From Microdochium bolleyi (taxonomy: Eukaryota > Ascomycota > Sordariomycetes > Xylariales > Microdochiaceae), in the NCBI GenBank assembly GCA_001566295.1, contig KQ964246.1:2604001-2668000 (forward strand): DNA of 64,000 nucleotides, read 5' to 3'. This document shows, piece by piece, positions 1 through 11,110 of the stretch (positions are counted from its first letter, which is position 1; each line of letters begins with the position of its first letter). Made by a program: the position numbers and the translations under genes. The notes below the pieces were generated by a model. The model was given only the letters and a program-made list of their open reading frames with translations. It had not been told where the DNA came from and did not search any database.

Positions 1-33
1 GCTGCTGCTGCTGCTGCTGCTGCTCCTCCTCCT
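1..33. repeat. Trinucleotide microsatellite (GCT)8 followed by (CCT)3
   Basis: Eight GCT units at 1-24 run directly into three CCT units at 25-33. The tract touches the window edge, so its full length and whether it lies in a coding sequence (it could encode poly-Leu, Cys, Ala, Ser or Gln depending on frame and strand) cannot be seen. Confidence 0.9.
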
Positions 34-1514
34 CATGCAGACATGGAAACTCCCCGCTGCTTATTCAGAGTACGCGGAGTACGGACCACTCAGTCCATGA
101 CAGTCCTCCCACAATCCAGCTTGACCCTTTTCTGAAGTTACGGACTACTAGCACACAAGAAGCAACAACAAGCACTAGATACGTGGTGGCACACGCTCTT
201 CAGAAGAATAGGGCAGATGCTCTGCTCCGTGCTACCCACCGCGGCAGGCTCAAAAGCTACCATGGAGGGGGATTGCCACAGCCACAGCGCATCACGACAG
301 CCCTTTGGCGCGCTAAGTCGCGTGTCACCTTCGAGATTGGCGTCCTAGAGTTTGGGTAAGGTACGCTCTCTGAGTCTGCGACTCCGTTCTACCCAGGTGA
401 GCTGCCCTTAGCCCCTCTTTAGGCTCGGAGCTATGCTGGCCTGATTGTGCTCGACATCGGGCTCCCCTTTTCTACACGGACCCCATTTCAGATCCCGCCT
501 GGCTGCGTCAGATTACAGACCAAGATGGCATTTCGACGGGCGAGACGCGCCGAGCAGTCCGATTTCTGGCCTGTCTTCTAAAGCGTTATGCCCACCATTG
601 CTGAAAGGGAACGAACATCGTCGCTGGCGGCACTCTAGTCTTTCACGATCGCCGACGAAACAAAGAAACCCAGAATGCCAAGCCTGCAATTCCAAGTGGG
701 CCGTCCCCCACCTTGTTGCCTCAGACGAGAAGAGAGGGGCGACGGAGTACCAACGATCAGGAACCGTGTCCAGTCCATCAATGGAAGCGTTGAACATCGG
801 AAGGTCTGGTAGCTGGCGTTCCCTCCCGCCTCTCGATTTGTCAATGTACACAGCCCGTCTCAGACCCGCCAGGCAGGCCAGGCCGGTGAAGCGTGCCGTT
901 GTCAACGGGGTACTTGGCAAGTAACGTGCGGAGTATGAAGGCCGCAGACACAGCCTAGTCCACTGCTAAATATAAGCGTAAGCTGCAGTACCCAAGGTCT
1001 GCTGCCCCATTACATGGTGGCCATGCTTGCTGTCCACATCGGCACCTTGGAGAAGCTGACCAGAGATGTGATTGCCGGTGCAGCCACGTCGGCGCAGGCA
1101 TTGCGTACGACGTACGCTACTTACGCAGCGCAGGATATTGCGCAACTGCTTCATGCGGTCGTGATGATCCGAGCATCAATTGTCAGGTGTCGATGCTCCC
1201 ATGCTGCTTGTCGAGAGTGGAGTGGGGCACCAAGACTCAAGATATCCCAGTGCCGTTGCCAAGATGCAGACGACGTTGCTTCGTGAATCGTTGCACAACC
1301 AGCACCTACCTTGATCAGGGCATGCTGCACGGTCTCTCGATTTTTATGCTCACACCTCTGCAAGGGAGAACACGAACGACCTAAGGCCGACATTGCGAGG
1401 ACGTTGAATCTCACCTCTCTTTGGATATTGCTGCACTATTCACAACCTCCCTGCCAACATCTCGGATCTCTCCAAAGACCACTTGCGTCGCGATGGCTGT
1501 GCTGGACGCCGCGA
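34..1514. other. Intergenic / promoter region, no gene recognised
   Basis: About 1.5 kb upstream of the first gene. Open frames here are short, mostly lack an ATG and show no family-like sequence. The last 100 bases before the start at 1515 are pyrimidine-rich, as is usual for fungal core promoters and 5' leaders. A gene that ends just left of the window cannot be excluded. Confidence 0.5.
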
Positions 1515-2921
1515 ATGGAAAATCCGCCTGTGGAAATTCTTGTGCACATCGCCGCGCCGAGCCGTGCGGCCGACGATACCAGGTGTAGAGCGTTGGCTTC
1601 CGCGTATGTCAACTTCGAGCCAGCGAGACGCGCCGCCGTCGTGCAAGGCCCAGGCGAGCACATACCACCGCCAGCCTCATCGCCTCGAGAGGACCACAAT
1701 CTACCGACAAATCCTCCCGGCACATTCGCATCCCTGCAGGCGTCCTTCGACAGCGTCATTGACAATGCCGGATCCCCTCACGTCGCTAGGCCTCGGCACG
1801 AGATATTACATTCACAACCGTCGACCGCATCATCTTCGGCGACACCGTCATGGCAGTCTCCCAGCAGCCTCGTTGGCGATTCGCAGCCGGAGATCTCGTC
1901 CATAGTGGCCGGTCTGAACACTCCTACCCGGCTGCTGGAGCACTATCTGCAAGGGTTTGACAGCTTCCGCTCACCGTCGTGGACTCCGTCGCAGAGGACC
2001 AGCAATTCCACCAGTGGGAGTGTGCTTCCGAGTGATGCGTCTGCCAGGAATGCTCGGCCGTCACTGTCAGGTGCTTCCGCGCCTAGCGAACCACCACAAA
2101 AGCAACCGCTTCCAAGCTCGCCTGCTGCGGAAGATAGCCACGACTCTGGTCTCTCATTCTCTGTGCTCAAGCCTGTCGCGGAGGTTACCACAAAACGCCA
2201 GAACACAGGGAGCACGATATTCAGTGCCCAACAAACAAGCACCGCCATATCAGCACTACGTCCTGCTTCAGAAACAGCTCTAGCATCCTCTGCAAGATCA
2301 ACACCACTGAGCAGGTCAGACTCGGCACCAATCACAGTGCCTCAGCCTTCAAGGCACACCACGCGAGCACTACACCAAGCCTTGACTCGGGCCACAAGCG
2401 ACCTCGGACCACGCCTCCCAAGTTCAAACATCGGTAATCATTCTCAGGTAGCCTTCTCCCCTGCCCACGGCTTCACCCTCGACTCCCTGGAACTCACGGC
2501 TCCCGAGCCTCCCGTCGCCAGCGACACCCTCCAACCCAGCGATCTTATCACGCAGCAGCTGCGAGACCTCCTCGCGGACGCCCAGCCGCGCAGGAAGACC
2601 CAGACCAAAGAACAGAGGCGGAACCTGCGGTCCACAGAACGCGGGTACTGGCACGTTGACTGCTCCCTCTGGACTCCGGAGCTCAGGGGCCGCACCTGGG
2701 CGCACCTGGCGAACTGGATCGGCATGGGCCATGCGGGCTGGGGCACGCGGTGTACGCGCGACGAGGGGTTCCGTACGATGCGCGTGTACTGCTGGGGCGA
2801 GACGGCGATGTATCTGTATTACCTGCTGTGGCTGACGAGCTATCGCAAGATCTTGAGCACGGATTGTGTCTGGGTCGATGCGGATGGAGAGGCGGTTATC
2901 ATTATGGGCATGCGTTCATGA
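1515..2921 (+). CDS. Conserved ascomycete protein of unknown function
   Basis: Single-exon protein of 468 residues. The start at 1515 was chosen because the N-terminal block beginning MENPPVEILVHIAAPSR (residues 1-17), followed by a DDTRCRALASAY segment, resembles N termini I associate with uncharacterised filamentous-fungal proteins; upstream in-frame codons add only low-complexity sequence. Residues about 70-350 are Ser/Pro/Thr-rich and look disordered. Residues about 365-468 form a second ordered block rich in Trp, Tyr and Cys (YWHVDCSLWTPELRG, HAGWGTRC, YCWGETAMYLYYLLWL). Two ordered ends joined by a long flexible linker suggest an adaptor or regulatory protein, but no catalytic motif or known domain is recognised. 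It is convergent with the HMG protein downstream. Confidence 0.75.
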   Translation: MENPPVEILVHIAAPSRAADDTRCRALASAYVNFEPARRAAVVQGPGEHIPPPASSPREDHNLPTNPPGTFASLQASFDSVIDNAGSPHVARPRHEILHSQPSTASSSATPSWQSPSSLVGDSQPEISSIVAGLNTPTRLLEHYLQGFDSFRSPSWTPSQRTSNSTSGSVLPSDASARNARPSLSGASAPSEPPQKQPLPSSPAAEDSHDSGLSFSVLKPVAEVTTKRQNTGSTIFSAQQTSTAISALRPASETALASSARSTPLSRSDSAPITVPQPSRHTTRALHQALTRATSDLGPRLPSSNIGNHSQVAFSPAHGFTLDSLELTAPEPPVASDTLQPSDLITQQLRDLLADAQPRRKTQTKEQRRNLRSTERGYWHVDCSLWTPELRGRTWAHLANWIGMGHAGWGTRCTRDEGFRTMRVYCWGETAMYLYYLLWLTSYRKILSTDCVWVDADGEAVIIMGMRS

Positions 2922-3498
2922 GATCGCGAGCAAGCCCACAACGCCTAGTTGAAGCGGCTACGGCCTCAGGCTTTCGGGTGATCCTCAGGGGCAGGGCTTG
3001 TCTACTAACAAACCTGCGTTCTTGCTACATGTGTTCGGCATGTTGGATATGCTGTTGGAAAGGCTCAGCACGGCTCGCGCGGGCTCACAACAGCGTCAAG
3101 CAGTGGAAGACGAGGAAAATGCGTAGCTTCATCAGGATTTACAAATACAGAGCAAAGACCAAAACACACAATGTACCCGCCCTCCGTTGAAATCCATGTT
3201 GGGGAGTCAGCTGCCGAAACCAGACGGCTGCCGCTCTCCACTTCTACGAGAATCGGACGTGGGCGCCGCAAACACCAAGAGCCTGTCCGCATACGCCCGC
3301 ATACGGGCGTCAACCCATTTGTAGACAAAAGAGAAGCTGGGAAAGAATTTACGTGATTTGGTGTCCGTCGTACAAACACAGGAATCGTGCTCCTGTGTGA
3401 CTCTTCGAGTCAAATGAGGGAGCCTCGTCACAAGGGAAAACCACGTACGTCTACATAACCGCTCCAGAGAATTCCGTGGCAGCAGCACTGCACCTCAT
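2922..3498. other. Convergent 3' intergenic region with a small hairpin
   Basis: 577 bases between two convergent genes. A 7-bp inverted repeat with a 4-base loop lies at 3293-3310 (ACGCCCG, CATA, CGGGCGT), in a position where 3' end signals of both genes would fall. No coding sequence is supported. Confidence 0.5.
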
Positions 3499-4588
3499 CT
3501 AAGGCTCAGGGCTCTTCTTGGCCTGCTCAGGCTTCCTTCCGAAAGCTGCCTCGTGGTCCTTCTCGTAGCGCTGAGACTCGGCGCGCTGGAGATCCTCGTA
3601 CGGCTGTAATTTGTATCCATTAGAAAAAGTTCGGAAGCGTGTGGGGAAGGACGGGGAGGATCAAGCAATAACTGCGTGGCGTACCTGGCGTTCAGAAGCA
3701 GACAAGCTCTTCCACTCGGCACTAATGGCGGCAGCGTTCTCCCCGATAGGGCCCTGCTGGGTGAGCTCGCCAGACGCCCACTTGGCCCTGGTGAAGAAGG
3801 CATACGCGGTGATGGGGCGCTTGGGCATGCGGCTGTCCTTGATAAGCTTGACGTTGCCCTTGGGGTAGTTGTAGTCACGCTTGAGTCGCGCGCGGGCGTT
3901 CATGGCGTTATTCATCTCATCGGTTGTGTGAGACTCAACCCATGCCTTGTAGGCCGCATTGTTCGCCCGGACGTTCTCCTCGGCAATACTTGCGTAGCGC
4001 TATGCTCATGTCAGAATGGTCAGTGATGCGAAGAAGAGTCGAGGACAGGCGGCGCTAGCGGGCAAGACTGACCTGTGCCTCAGATGGGGAGAGCGCCTTG
4101 AAGGCCTCCGCCGTAGCAATCATCTTGGCGGCCTGGTCCTGGAACGTTCCTGGCTGGCCCTTGAGCTTGTCGACGACAAAGACTCTCCAAGCGGTCTCCG
4201 GCAGCGGCTTTGGTTCCGTGAACAAGGCAGTCTTCTTCAGCTGTCGCCTGAGGGCAGCCTCCTTCCTCTCGAGGCTCGCCGGAGTTGCGGGCTTCTTCGC
4301 AGCGGGTTTGCGGACCTTGGGCTTTGCCGCCGCGGGCTTCTTCTTGGCTGCCTTCTTCGCCTTTGGCTTCGTCGTCGTCGCCGTCTTCCCCGCGGCAGGC
4401 TTCTTGGTCGTCTTTGTTGTTGAGCTCTTGGTGGGCCGCCCAACGGAGGCGTACAGGCGAACGGCGTGGAGCGTCTTCAGCGCTTGCCAATGAGGAGCAG
4501 GAGCTGCCACTCTCGAGATGACGAAACTGCGCGACGAGGCACCGGCGCCGAGGCGCCGCAGGGCGGCGCGGCCAGCAACGGAGAGCAT
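3499..4588 (-). CDS. Mitochondrial HMG-box DNA-binding protein (Abf2/TFAM type)
   Basis: Predicted to package and maintain mitochondrial DNA. Three exons join in phase 0: 4588-4073, 3999-3685 and 3603-3499, giving 311 residues. Residues 1-50 are Arg/Ala/Ser-rich without acids, a typical matrix presequence (MLSVAGRAALRRLGAG). Residues 52-115 are a Lys/Ala/Pro/Thr-rich basic linker like histone-H1 tails. HMG box A lies at about 128-195 (AWRVFVVDKLKG) and box B at about 230-297 (MPKRPITAYAFFTRAKW), matching the two-box layout of yeast Abf2. Intron donors are GTCAGT and GTACGC, acceptors ATAG and ACAG. The basic linker is longer than in yeast Abf2, which is common in filamentous fungi. Divergent from Prp5. 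Confidence 0.88.
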
Positions 4589-5425
4589 GACAAGATCGGT
4601 ATGCGGGCGTGAGCGGAGCTGTTATTTGTTGCTGTTTCGTCACAGTTGTCGTTGCGAGATGTTTGCTTGTGACCGATTGCGATTTTGTTGCGGTGTTCCT
4701 GCGTTTGCGACCGTGCGACGTCAGGTCAGGGCCCTGGGGTGTTCTGCAACCTCGTCCGTCCTTGAAGTGGGCACTTCTTGCTTTCTTGCTTTGGAGCGGT
4801 CGCGAAATACATGAGCGTCCCTTGGTAGGCCTGCGGAGGAGGGGAGGGGGGCTGGGACCGGAGCTCTCGCCTGGTGCAGCCCGACAGGGATCAAGAGCTC
4901 AGGTGGGTTCTGGTCTGACAACCCGGTGGCCGGCATCCTGACCAATGGTGCGACAGCCGTCCCTGGTCATTTGGAGTCTAGTTGGGGAGCGGGCCTCGTG
5001 CGTTTGCGACCGCGTGCGGCAGATGGAGGAGTGAGAAGTGTGGCTGCCGGCACGTCACGTGTGGCTGAGGCGATCTCTTGGCTCCAGCCTGGCGAGCCTG
5101 GTCGCGTCAGACCCATCTAAAGTTTGCACTGTCTGGACTGGCTGATGTGATTGAAACCAGTCCAATCCAGGTTCGAAGATGCCCAGCCCAAGACAGCGAC
5201 TTTAGCAACCAGTCCGAAGAGGCAACCACTGGGGCTTGACAACCAGCATTGTGCAGCATCGACACGGCCCCTTTGTGGACACACTGCCATTCACACCAGA
5301 GATCCGAAGCAATCAGCGCCGCGCGACATTGCCCCAGACTGGAGGGCCTTGTCTGAAGGCAGCCGATCCGAGTCTGGTAGCTCTCACCACTGTAGTTGCA
5401 ACCGAGCCGCATCTGTCAGGAAACC
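4589..5425. other. Divergent promoter region (HMG protein / Prp5)
   Basis: 837 bases shared between two divergently transcribed genes. GC-rich, without an evident TATA box or conserved gene. Several open frames exist on both strands but none is family-like. Confidence 0.5.
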
Positions 5426-8400
5426 ATGGCTCGGCCGAGAGACTCACGCTCACCAACTTCTCCAGGAAGCCAGCACTCCAGAAGGCGCAGAGATGATGAC
5501 AGAAGAGACCGTGGGCACGATCGCGATCGCGATCGCAGAGATCATGGCAGGTTGAGCCGTTCGAGAAGCCCGTTCGAGGTGAGTCGCATCCATTCAAGTT
5601 CTCCCATGCGGAGTAGTGTCGCTGATGTCTCCGTGTCAGCAGCGCCAGCAGCGTGAGCGCGATCGACCTCGAGACAACGACTTCCGCCGCCGGGATCGCT
5701 CGCCGGACCGCCGCGGCGATGACCACTACCGCGGTGGAAGAGACCGGAGGAGGTCCCGCGATCGGTACAATGATCGACGCAGAAGCCGAGACCGAGAAGG
5801 CAATGCATATCGTAACAGGCGAGACGATTCCCGAGATCGCGAGCGCACAAGGCGCGAAGGTACTACTGACTCTCATCCCCGGAGCAGGCGTGGCGACAGC
5901 CGCGATCGTGCCCCGGGAGTGTCAGAGAATGCGAAGGCGAAAGCACCTGACGTGAGTCCTTTCACATTCGGCTGCCCACCTCATCCACCCGCTCCTGGTT
6001 ACTGACCCGTCCTTCCATAGTCCAAGCCCGCGGCGGCGCCGAGCGAAGCCGATAAGAAAGCAGAGCGATTAGCCAAACTTGCAGCATGGAAGAAGAAACA
6101 AGAGGAAAAGCAGGAAGAGAAGCAGAAAGAGGCTATGGCTGGAGGCGCTCGGAAACTTCTCGCAGACATGGACAACAAGTCAAATGCGCCGTCGTCTACA
6201 GCATCCCCGAGTGCGAATTCTCCCGCTCCCGTGTCACCCGCTGATGCCTTGTCGCCTGCGATGCCATACGCGGGCAAATTCGATCCAAAGGCTATAGCCA
6301 AGAAGTCGAACCTCAAGACAGCTGCTGGAGGTCCCGGAGCAGCTCCTAAGCTCGGCGCCATTGGTCCGCAGAGCGCAGCACCAGCTCCAACGGTGTCACA
6401 ACCGCTCAAAGTTTCGTCGCTATCTCAAAATCGAGCAAAGGCTGGTGGCTTTGGCTTCTCGAAACAGGCTGTGGATTCTGACAAGGCGCCGCAAAAAAGA
6501 AAACTCATGCTGGACGAGGAAGAAACTTCAGATCGAAAGCTTGCGAAGCTGCCATCGTTGCCAATGCCCAGCGAGGACGACACACCCTATGAGGTCCAGG
6601 ATGATGACGAGGACGACGCAGCGAACTTCGTTGGAGATGAAGAGGAGGAAGCTGCTGCTGTACGTGCAGCACAGGAGAGGCGAGAAGAGCGCATGGCCCA
6701 GGAGACTGCTGAGAAGGCGTCTGAGATGGATGTCGACGCTGTGAATGGGACGTTGGAAACGGAAGCCAACGGCGGAATCACGCAAGCTGCAACAACAGAG
6801 ACCATGGATGTGGACGAGGAGGACGACGTTGACCCATTGGATGCGTTCATGAACGACCTCGAGGCCAAACCTGCGCCCAAACCATCGACCAAGACCCCTG
6901 CAGCGGCCAAAGTGGAGGCCGAACAGGAACCAGAAGCCTATTTCAGTGACGATGAGTACAACTATCGCAAGGCCAGTGGGGAGAACGAGTTTATGAGCGC
7001 TCTCAAAGCTAAGGCGCGGAAGAAGAAGGACATCCCTACTGTGGACTACAGCAAGATCGAACTGGATCCGATACGCAAGAACTTCTGGGTCGAACCAGCC
7101 GAACTCGCAGATATGACAGAGGCCGAATTGGCGGACCTGCGCCTGGAATTAGATGGCATCAAGGTCACTGGCAAAGATGTGCCGAAACCCGTTCAAAAAT
7201 GGTCGCAATTGGCCATGTCCCGCAAAACCCTCGACATCGTTGACAGTCTTGGATTCGAGAAGCCTACGCCGATCCAGATGCAAGCTTTCCCGGCAATCAT
7301 GTCTGGCAGAGATGTAATTGGAGTGGCCAAGACTGGATCAGGCAAGACGGTTGCCTTCTTGCTGCCCATGTTCCGACACATCATGGACCAACGACCATTG
7401 AAGGAGAACGAGGGCCCCATTGGTCTGATCATGACTCCTACGCGAGAACTGGCCACCCAGATTCATCGCGACTGCAAGCCTTTCCTAAAGGCCATGGGCC
7501 TGCGTGCCGTCTGTGCCTACGGAGGAGCACCAATCAAAGACCATATCGCTGAGCTAAAGCGTGGTGCCGAGATCGTGGTTTGCACTCCAGGCCGCATGAT
7601 CGATCTCTTGTCTGCGAACCAAGGCCGCGTGACGAATCTCAGGCGGGTCACGTACGTCGTCTTGGACGAAGCCGATCGCATGTTTGACATGGGTTTCGAG
7701 CCGCAAGTCATGAAGATCTTTGCGAATATGCGACCAGACCGGCAGACCATCTTGTTTTCTGCTACCATGCCTCGTCTCATCGATGCATTGACGAAGAAGG
7801 TGCTGAACCAGCCTGTGGAAATCACTGTTGGTGGCCGGAGCGTCGTTGCGAAGGAGATCACGCAAGTCGTAGAGATTCGCGAAGAAAACCACAAGTTCGT
7901 CCGACTTCTCGAGCTTTTGGGAGAGCTCTACGACCAAGATGAAGATGCACGCACACTGGTCTTTGTTGAACGCCAGGAAAAAGCAGACGATCTTCTTAAG
8001 GAGCTGATGCGCAAGGGTTACCCTTGCATGTCCATTCACGGCGGCAAAGACCAGATTGATCGGGATTCCACCATTGAAGATTTTAAGAACGGTGTGATTC
8101 CTATCCTAATAGCCACCTCTGTGGCAGCACGAGGCTTGGACGTCAAGCAACTGAAACTGGTGATTAATTACGACGCACCCAACCACTTGGAGGATTATGT
8201 CCACCGAGCTGGGCGTACCGGTCGCGCCGGCAACACAGGCACAGCTGTGACCTTCGTGACCTCTGAGCAGGAGAACTGCGCTGTAGGCATTGCGAAAGCG
8301 TTGGAGCAGAGTGGTCAACCTGTCCCAGAGCAGCTGGAAGAGATGCGCAAGGCGTTCAGGGAAAAGGTGAAGTCCGGCAAAGCCAAGGATCAGTCTGGTT

Positions 8401-9107
8401 TTGGAGGCAAAGGGCTCGATCGTCTCGACCAGGAAAGAGAGGCCACACGTGCGCGCGAGCGCAAGTCTCACCGCACAGAAGGCGAGGAAGAGGAAGGCGA
8501 CAAGGACGACAAGAAGAAGAGATCAGACGACAAGGCGGATAAGGCTGTCTCGGCCATCAAGACCGCGGCCTCTGGCGTCACATCCAGAGATGCCACGAAG
8601 ACTGTAGATCTGGAGCTCACGTACACTATCGTCAAGCGGGACGATGCACCACCACCCGCCACTGTGCCCGCCGCGACCACAAGCAACAATCCGCTGGACA
8701 AGGCTTCGGCTGCAATCAATGCCATCAACGCGCGCCTGGGCAAAGGTCAGACCCGTGCGGGCCAGCCGGTGGACAACAAGGGCCCAGATGCGGGAGCCTA
8801 CCACGCGACGCTGGAGATCAATGACTTCCCCCAGAAGGCTCGTTGGGCCGTCACCAATCGCACGAACGTGGCCAAGATCCTGGAGGCCACGGGCACCTCG
8901 ATCACCACCAAGGGCACATTCTATCCTGCCGGCAAGGAGGTGCCGCCTGGAGGCGAGGCCAAGCTGTATATCTTGGTGGAGGGAGACACGGAGCTCGTCG
9001 TCGCTAATGCCATGGAGGAGCTCACGCGCCTGCTCAAGGAGGGCACGCTGGCTGCTGCGGATGCCGACAACCGCGCCCCTGTTGGTGGCAGGTACACTGT
9101 GACGTAA
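5426..9107 (+). CDS. PRP5: Pre-mRNA-processing ATP-dependent RNA helicase Prp5
   Basis: DEAD-box ATPase that remodels U2 snRNP for branch-site recognition during pre-spliceosome assembly. Exons 5426-5578, about 5640-5951 and 6021-9107, all phase 0, give about 1183 residues. The second acceptor could be 5640 or 5643. The start ATG sits in a good context (AAACCATGG). The N-terminal third has an RS/RD-rich segment, a basic coiled stretch (WKKKQEEKQEEKQKEA) and acidic tracts. The helicase core shows the Q motif (PTPIQ), motif I AKTGSGKT near residue 591, PTRELA, TPGR, DEAD near 704, SAT, a motif V region ARGLDV and HRAGRTGRAG. A C-terminal KH-like segment follows (FPQKARWAVT), as in DDX46/Prp5 proteins. 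Motif II is canonical DEAD. Confidence 0.95.
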
Positions 9108-9501
9108 AGCGGTGGTGCAATGGCCTTTGCGGGTTCAGGGAGCAGCGATGGCCGGACAGCAGCAAATGATGTATGTATATAGCTTCGAACATCATGTCTT
9201 GGTGGCCTAGGGCGCATTCATCACACGTTGTGAGGACTGGAAGTCCTTCTATACAATAAGGACATGCGCAATTCACAGAACCCTGACATCCATACCAGCG
9301 TAAAGTGTGCCGATCAATTAGTGTAGTTAATGTCACTACTCGTAAGCCCCAAGCTATGATAGCGCTCCTCCTGCGCTTCTCGTCTTCCTCAAGCCATGTA
9401 AAGCCTCAATGAATGCGCCGGCTCAATCCTGCTCATTCACAGACAATCCCAAGCGAGACAAGAGGACTCGTTGAGCGGGCACATAACGGCGAAGACCCGG
9501 C
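9108..9501. other. Convergent 3' region
   Basis: 394 bases between the stop codons of Prp5 (+) and the small myristoylated-type protein (-). It should hold both 3' ends; no gene is supported. Confidence 0.5.
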
Positions 9502-9980
9502 TCAGTTGTGTGTCCTGGCCTCGGCCGCCTCGTCGGCGTCCCGCTGGCGGGCATTGTTGCTGCTGATCTCCTGGAGCGTCTCGTTGCGGGACTGCTTCTT
9601 CTGCGCGGCGAGCTGGGTCCCGAGCTTGCCGCTGGACTTGCTATTCGCCGCATTCAAGCGAGCCTGGTGGTCGTATTTGTTATTGTTAGCGACCGCGACC
9701 CGCGCTTGGGTTCGGGGGAAGGACGCGCGTCGGCCAGCTCTGACGGCACACTCACCTCTGCAGCCTCGGCGGCTTTCCTGCGCGCATCGTCGGCGGCACT
9801 TCCATCACCACCGGCCGCGCCGCCGCCGCCGCCGCCCCCGAGCGTGCGGGGCGGGCCGCCGACTGTCCTACTCGCTGATGCCGGGACTGCGACGCGTGCG
9901 GGCTGCTCCGGGGCAGTGCCGAGGGCTCTGCCGGGCTGCGAGAAGTTGTCGCCGTCCGACTTGCTGCAGAGGTTGCCCAT
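9502..9980 (-). CDS. Small N-myristoylated/palmitoylated-type fungal protein
   Basis: Two exons, 9980-9756 and 9663-9502, phase 0, encode 128 residues. The N terminus MGNLCSKSD has Gly2 for myristoylation and Cys5 as a possible palmitoylation site, so attachment to a membrane is likely (inference). A seven-Gly run and Gly/Ala-rich linker lie at about residues 50-62. The C-terminal half is Lys/Arg/Gln/Glu-rich and helical (KLGTQLAAQKKQSRNETLQEI). The 92-nt intron has donor GTGAGT, branch-like GCTAAC and acceptor CCAG. Reading through the intron would replace the helical tail with a short unrelated one. I recognise the layout from uncharacterised proteins of filamentous fungi but know no function. 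Confidence 0.8.
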
Positions 9981-11110
9981 CTGTCACGTCCTCAACCGGT
10001 GATATGGATGAGCACGGGGACTGACTGCTGTCGGTCCTATCTGTATGGCGAGGCTGCAATTGCTTGGACGAGGGCCAATCGGGTGGCGTGCCTGGAGGAG
10101 TCCACGGGTGGTTTTGAACTGGAGAGTTACGGAGACCCCAGACTTGCGGTTGCGCTGCACTAACTCACTACATATGCGCCAGAGGTTGCAGGGGGACTTA
10201 GTGGTGGTGGAGGAAGTGATTGCGCGGCGCAGGCGCAAGGTGAAGAGGGGACATGCCAAGCCATCTCGGGTGAAGAGGCCGAGATCTAGGATAAGTCAAC
10301 GGTGTTTGAAGTCACGGCACGTCTGGGGACACAGTTAAGACAACATCTTTCTTGTCGGACACATGGCAAGCGTGACTTATCAACTCGTGACCACATGATT
10401 GTATGTAAATCTCGACTAGAGCTGAGTGACAAGACGTGCATTGGCTGTGGTTCTTGCCAGTCGTCTGTTCCAACGTTGTTATGCGTGCACCTTCACAATG
10501 GACAGTTTCACAAGTCACATGCGCGGCAGTTGTGCAAGAGGTGGGGCTCCAGGGACCTGTCCGGGTGGGGGTTTCTCTCACGAAAGAGTGTTTGCTGATT
10601 GGCGGAGGGTGGCAGCCCGCCGAGAAAGGCAGGCACGTCAGAATTGGATTTTGGAGCGCAGGTGGCCATCAAGGGACTCGGTTCTCTGCTCATCCCTCTC
10701 ACGCAGGCTGCGTGCCTGTGCCCGCCTCGCCGCATCGCCCGCCTCGAGGGCCGCCGGCCGCCGCTCACTCGGGCGACAGTTCTCCCAAGGGCCCGTTCCG
10801 CATCGGCCCTGAGTCCCTTGAGAGCTTTTCCATCAGCCTGTCACGGTTGACCTCGCTTCCTGCCGGCTCCGCGACACGCACCCTTAAACTCTGGTCAATC
10901 TGCGATCTCTGCGCCTCTTCTCGCCCGGTCTCTCGGCTGATCGTCCTGGCCCTCACCGTCCTCCTCCGGCTCCGTCTCCGTCGCCGTCACCGTCAACGTC
11001 AACGTCACCGCCGCCCCTCCGAGACATTGTGTGCCCGCTGTGTGCGACTCTGACACAGCTCGACACCGGTCGTCGCACTACTGGAATGTCCTGGCAGTGA
11101 CGCTATCGCC
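9981..11110. other. Divergent promoter region upstream of the zinc-finger regulator
   Basis: 1.13 kb between the myristoylated-type gene (-) and the ZafA-like gene (+). The 150 bases before 11111 are strongly pyrimidine-rich with an imperfect CCGTCA/CGTCAA repeat at about 10966-11020. No gene is supported. Confidence 0.5.

Noticed and set aside
445..924. 159-codon open frame on the plus strand
   Set aside because: Starts at a non-ATG codon, has a matching long frame on the opposite strand, and no family-like sequence; composition-driven.
5158..5176. B-box-like GGTTCGAA suggesting a tRNA
   Set aside because: No matching A box or cloverleaf around it, and the flanking bases do not form an acceptor stem.
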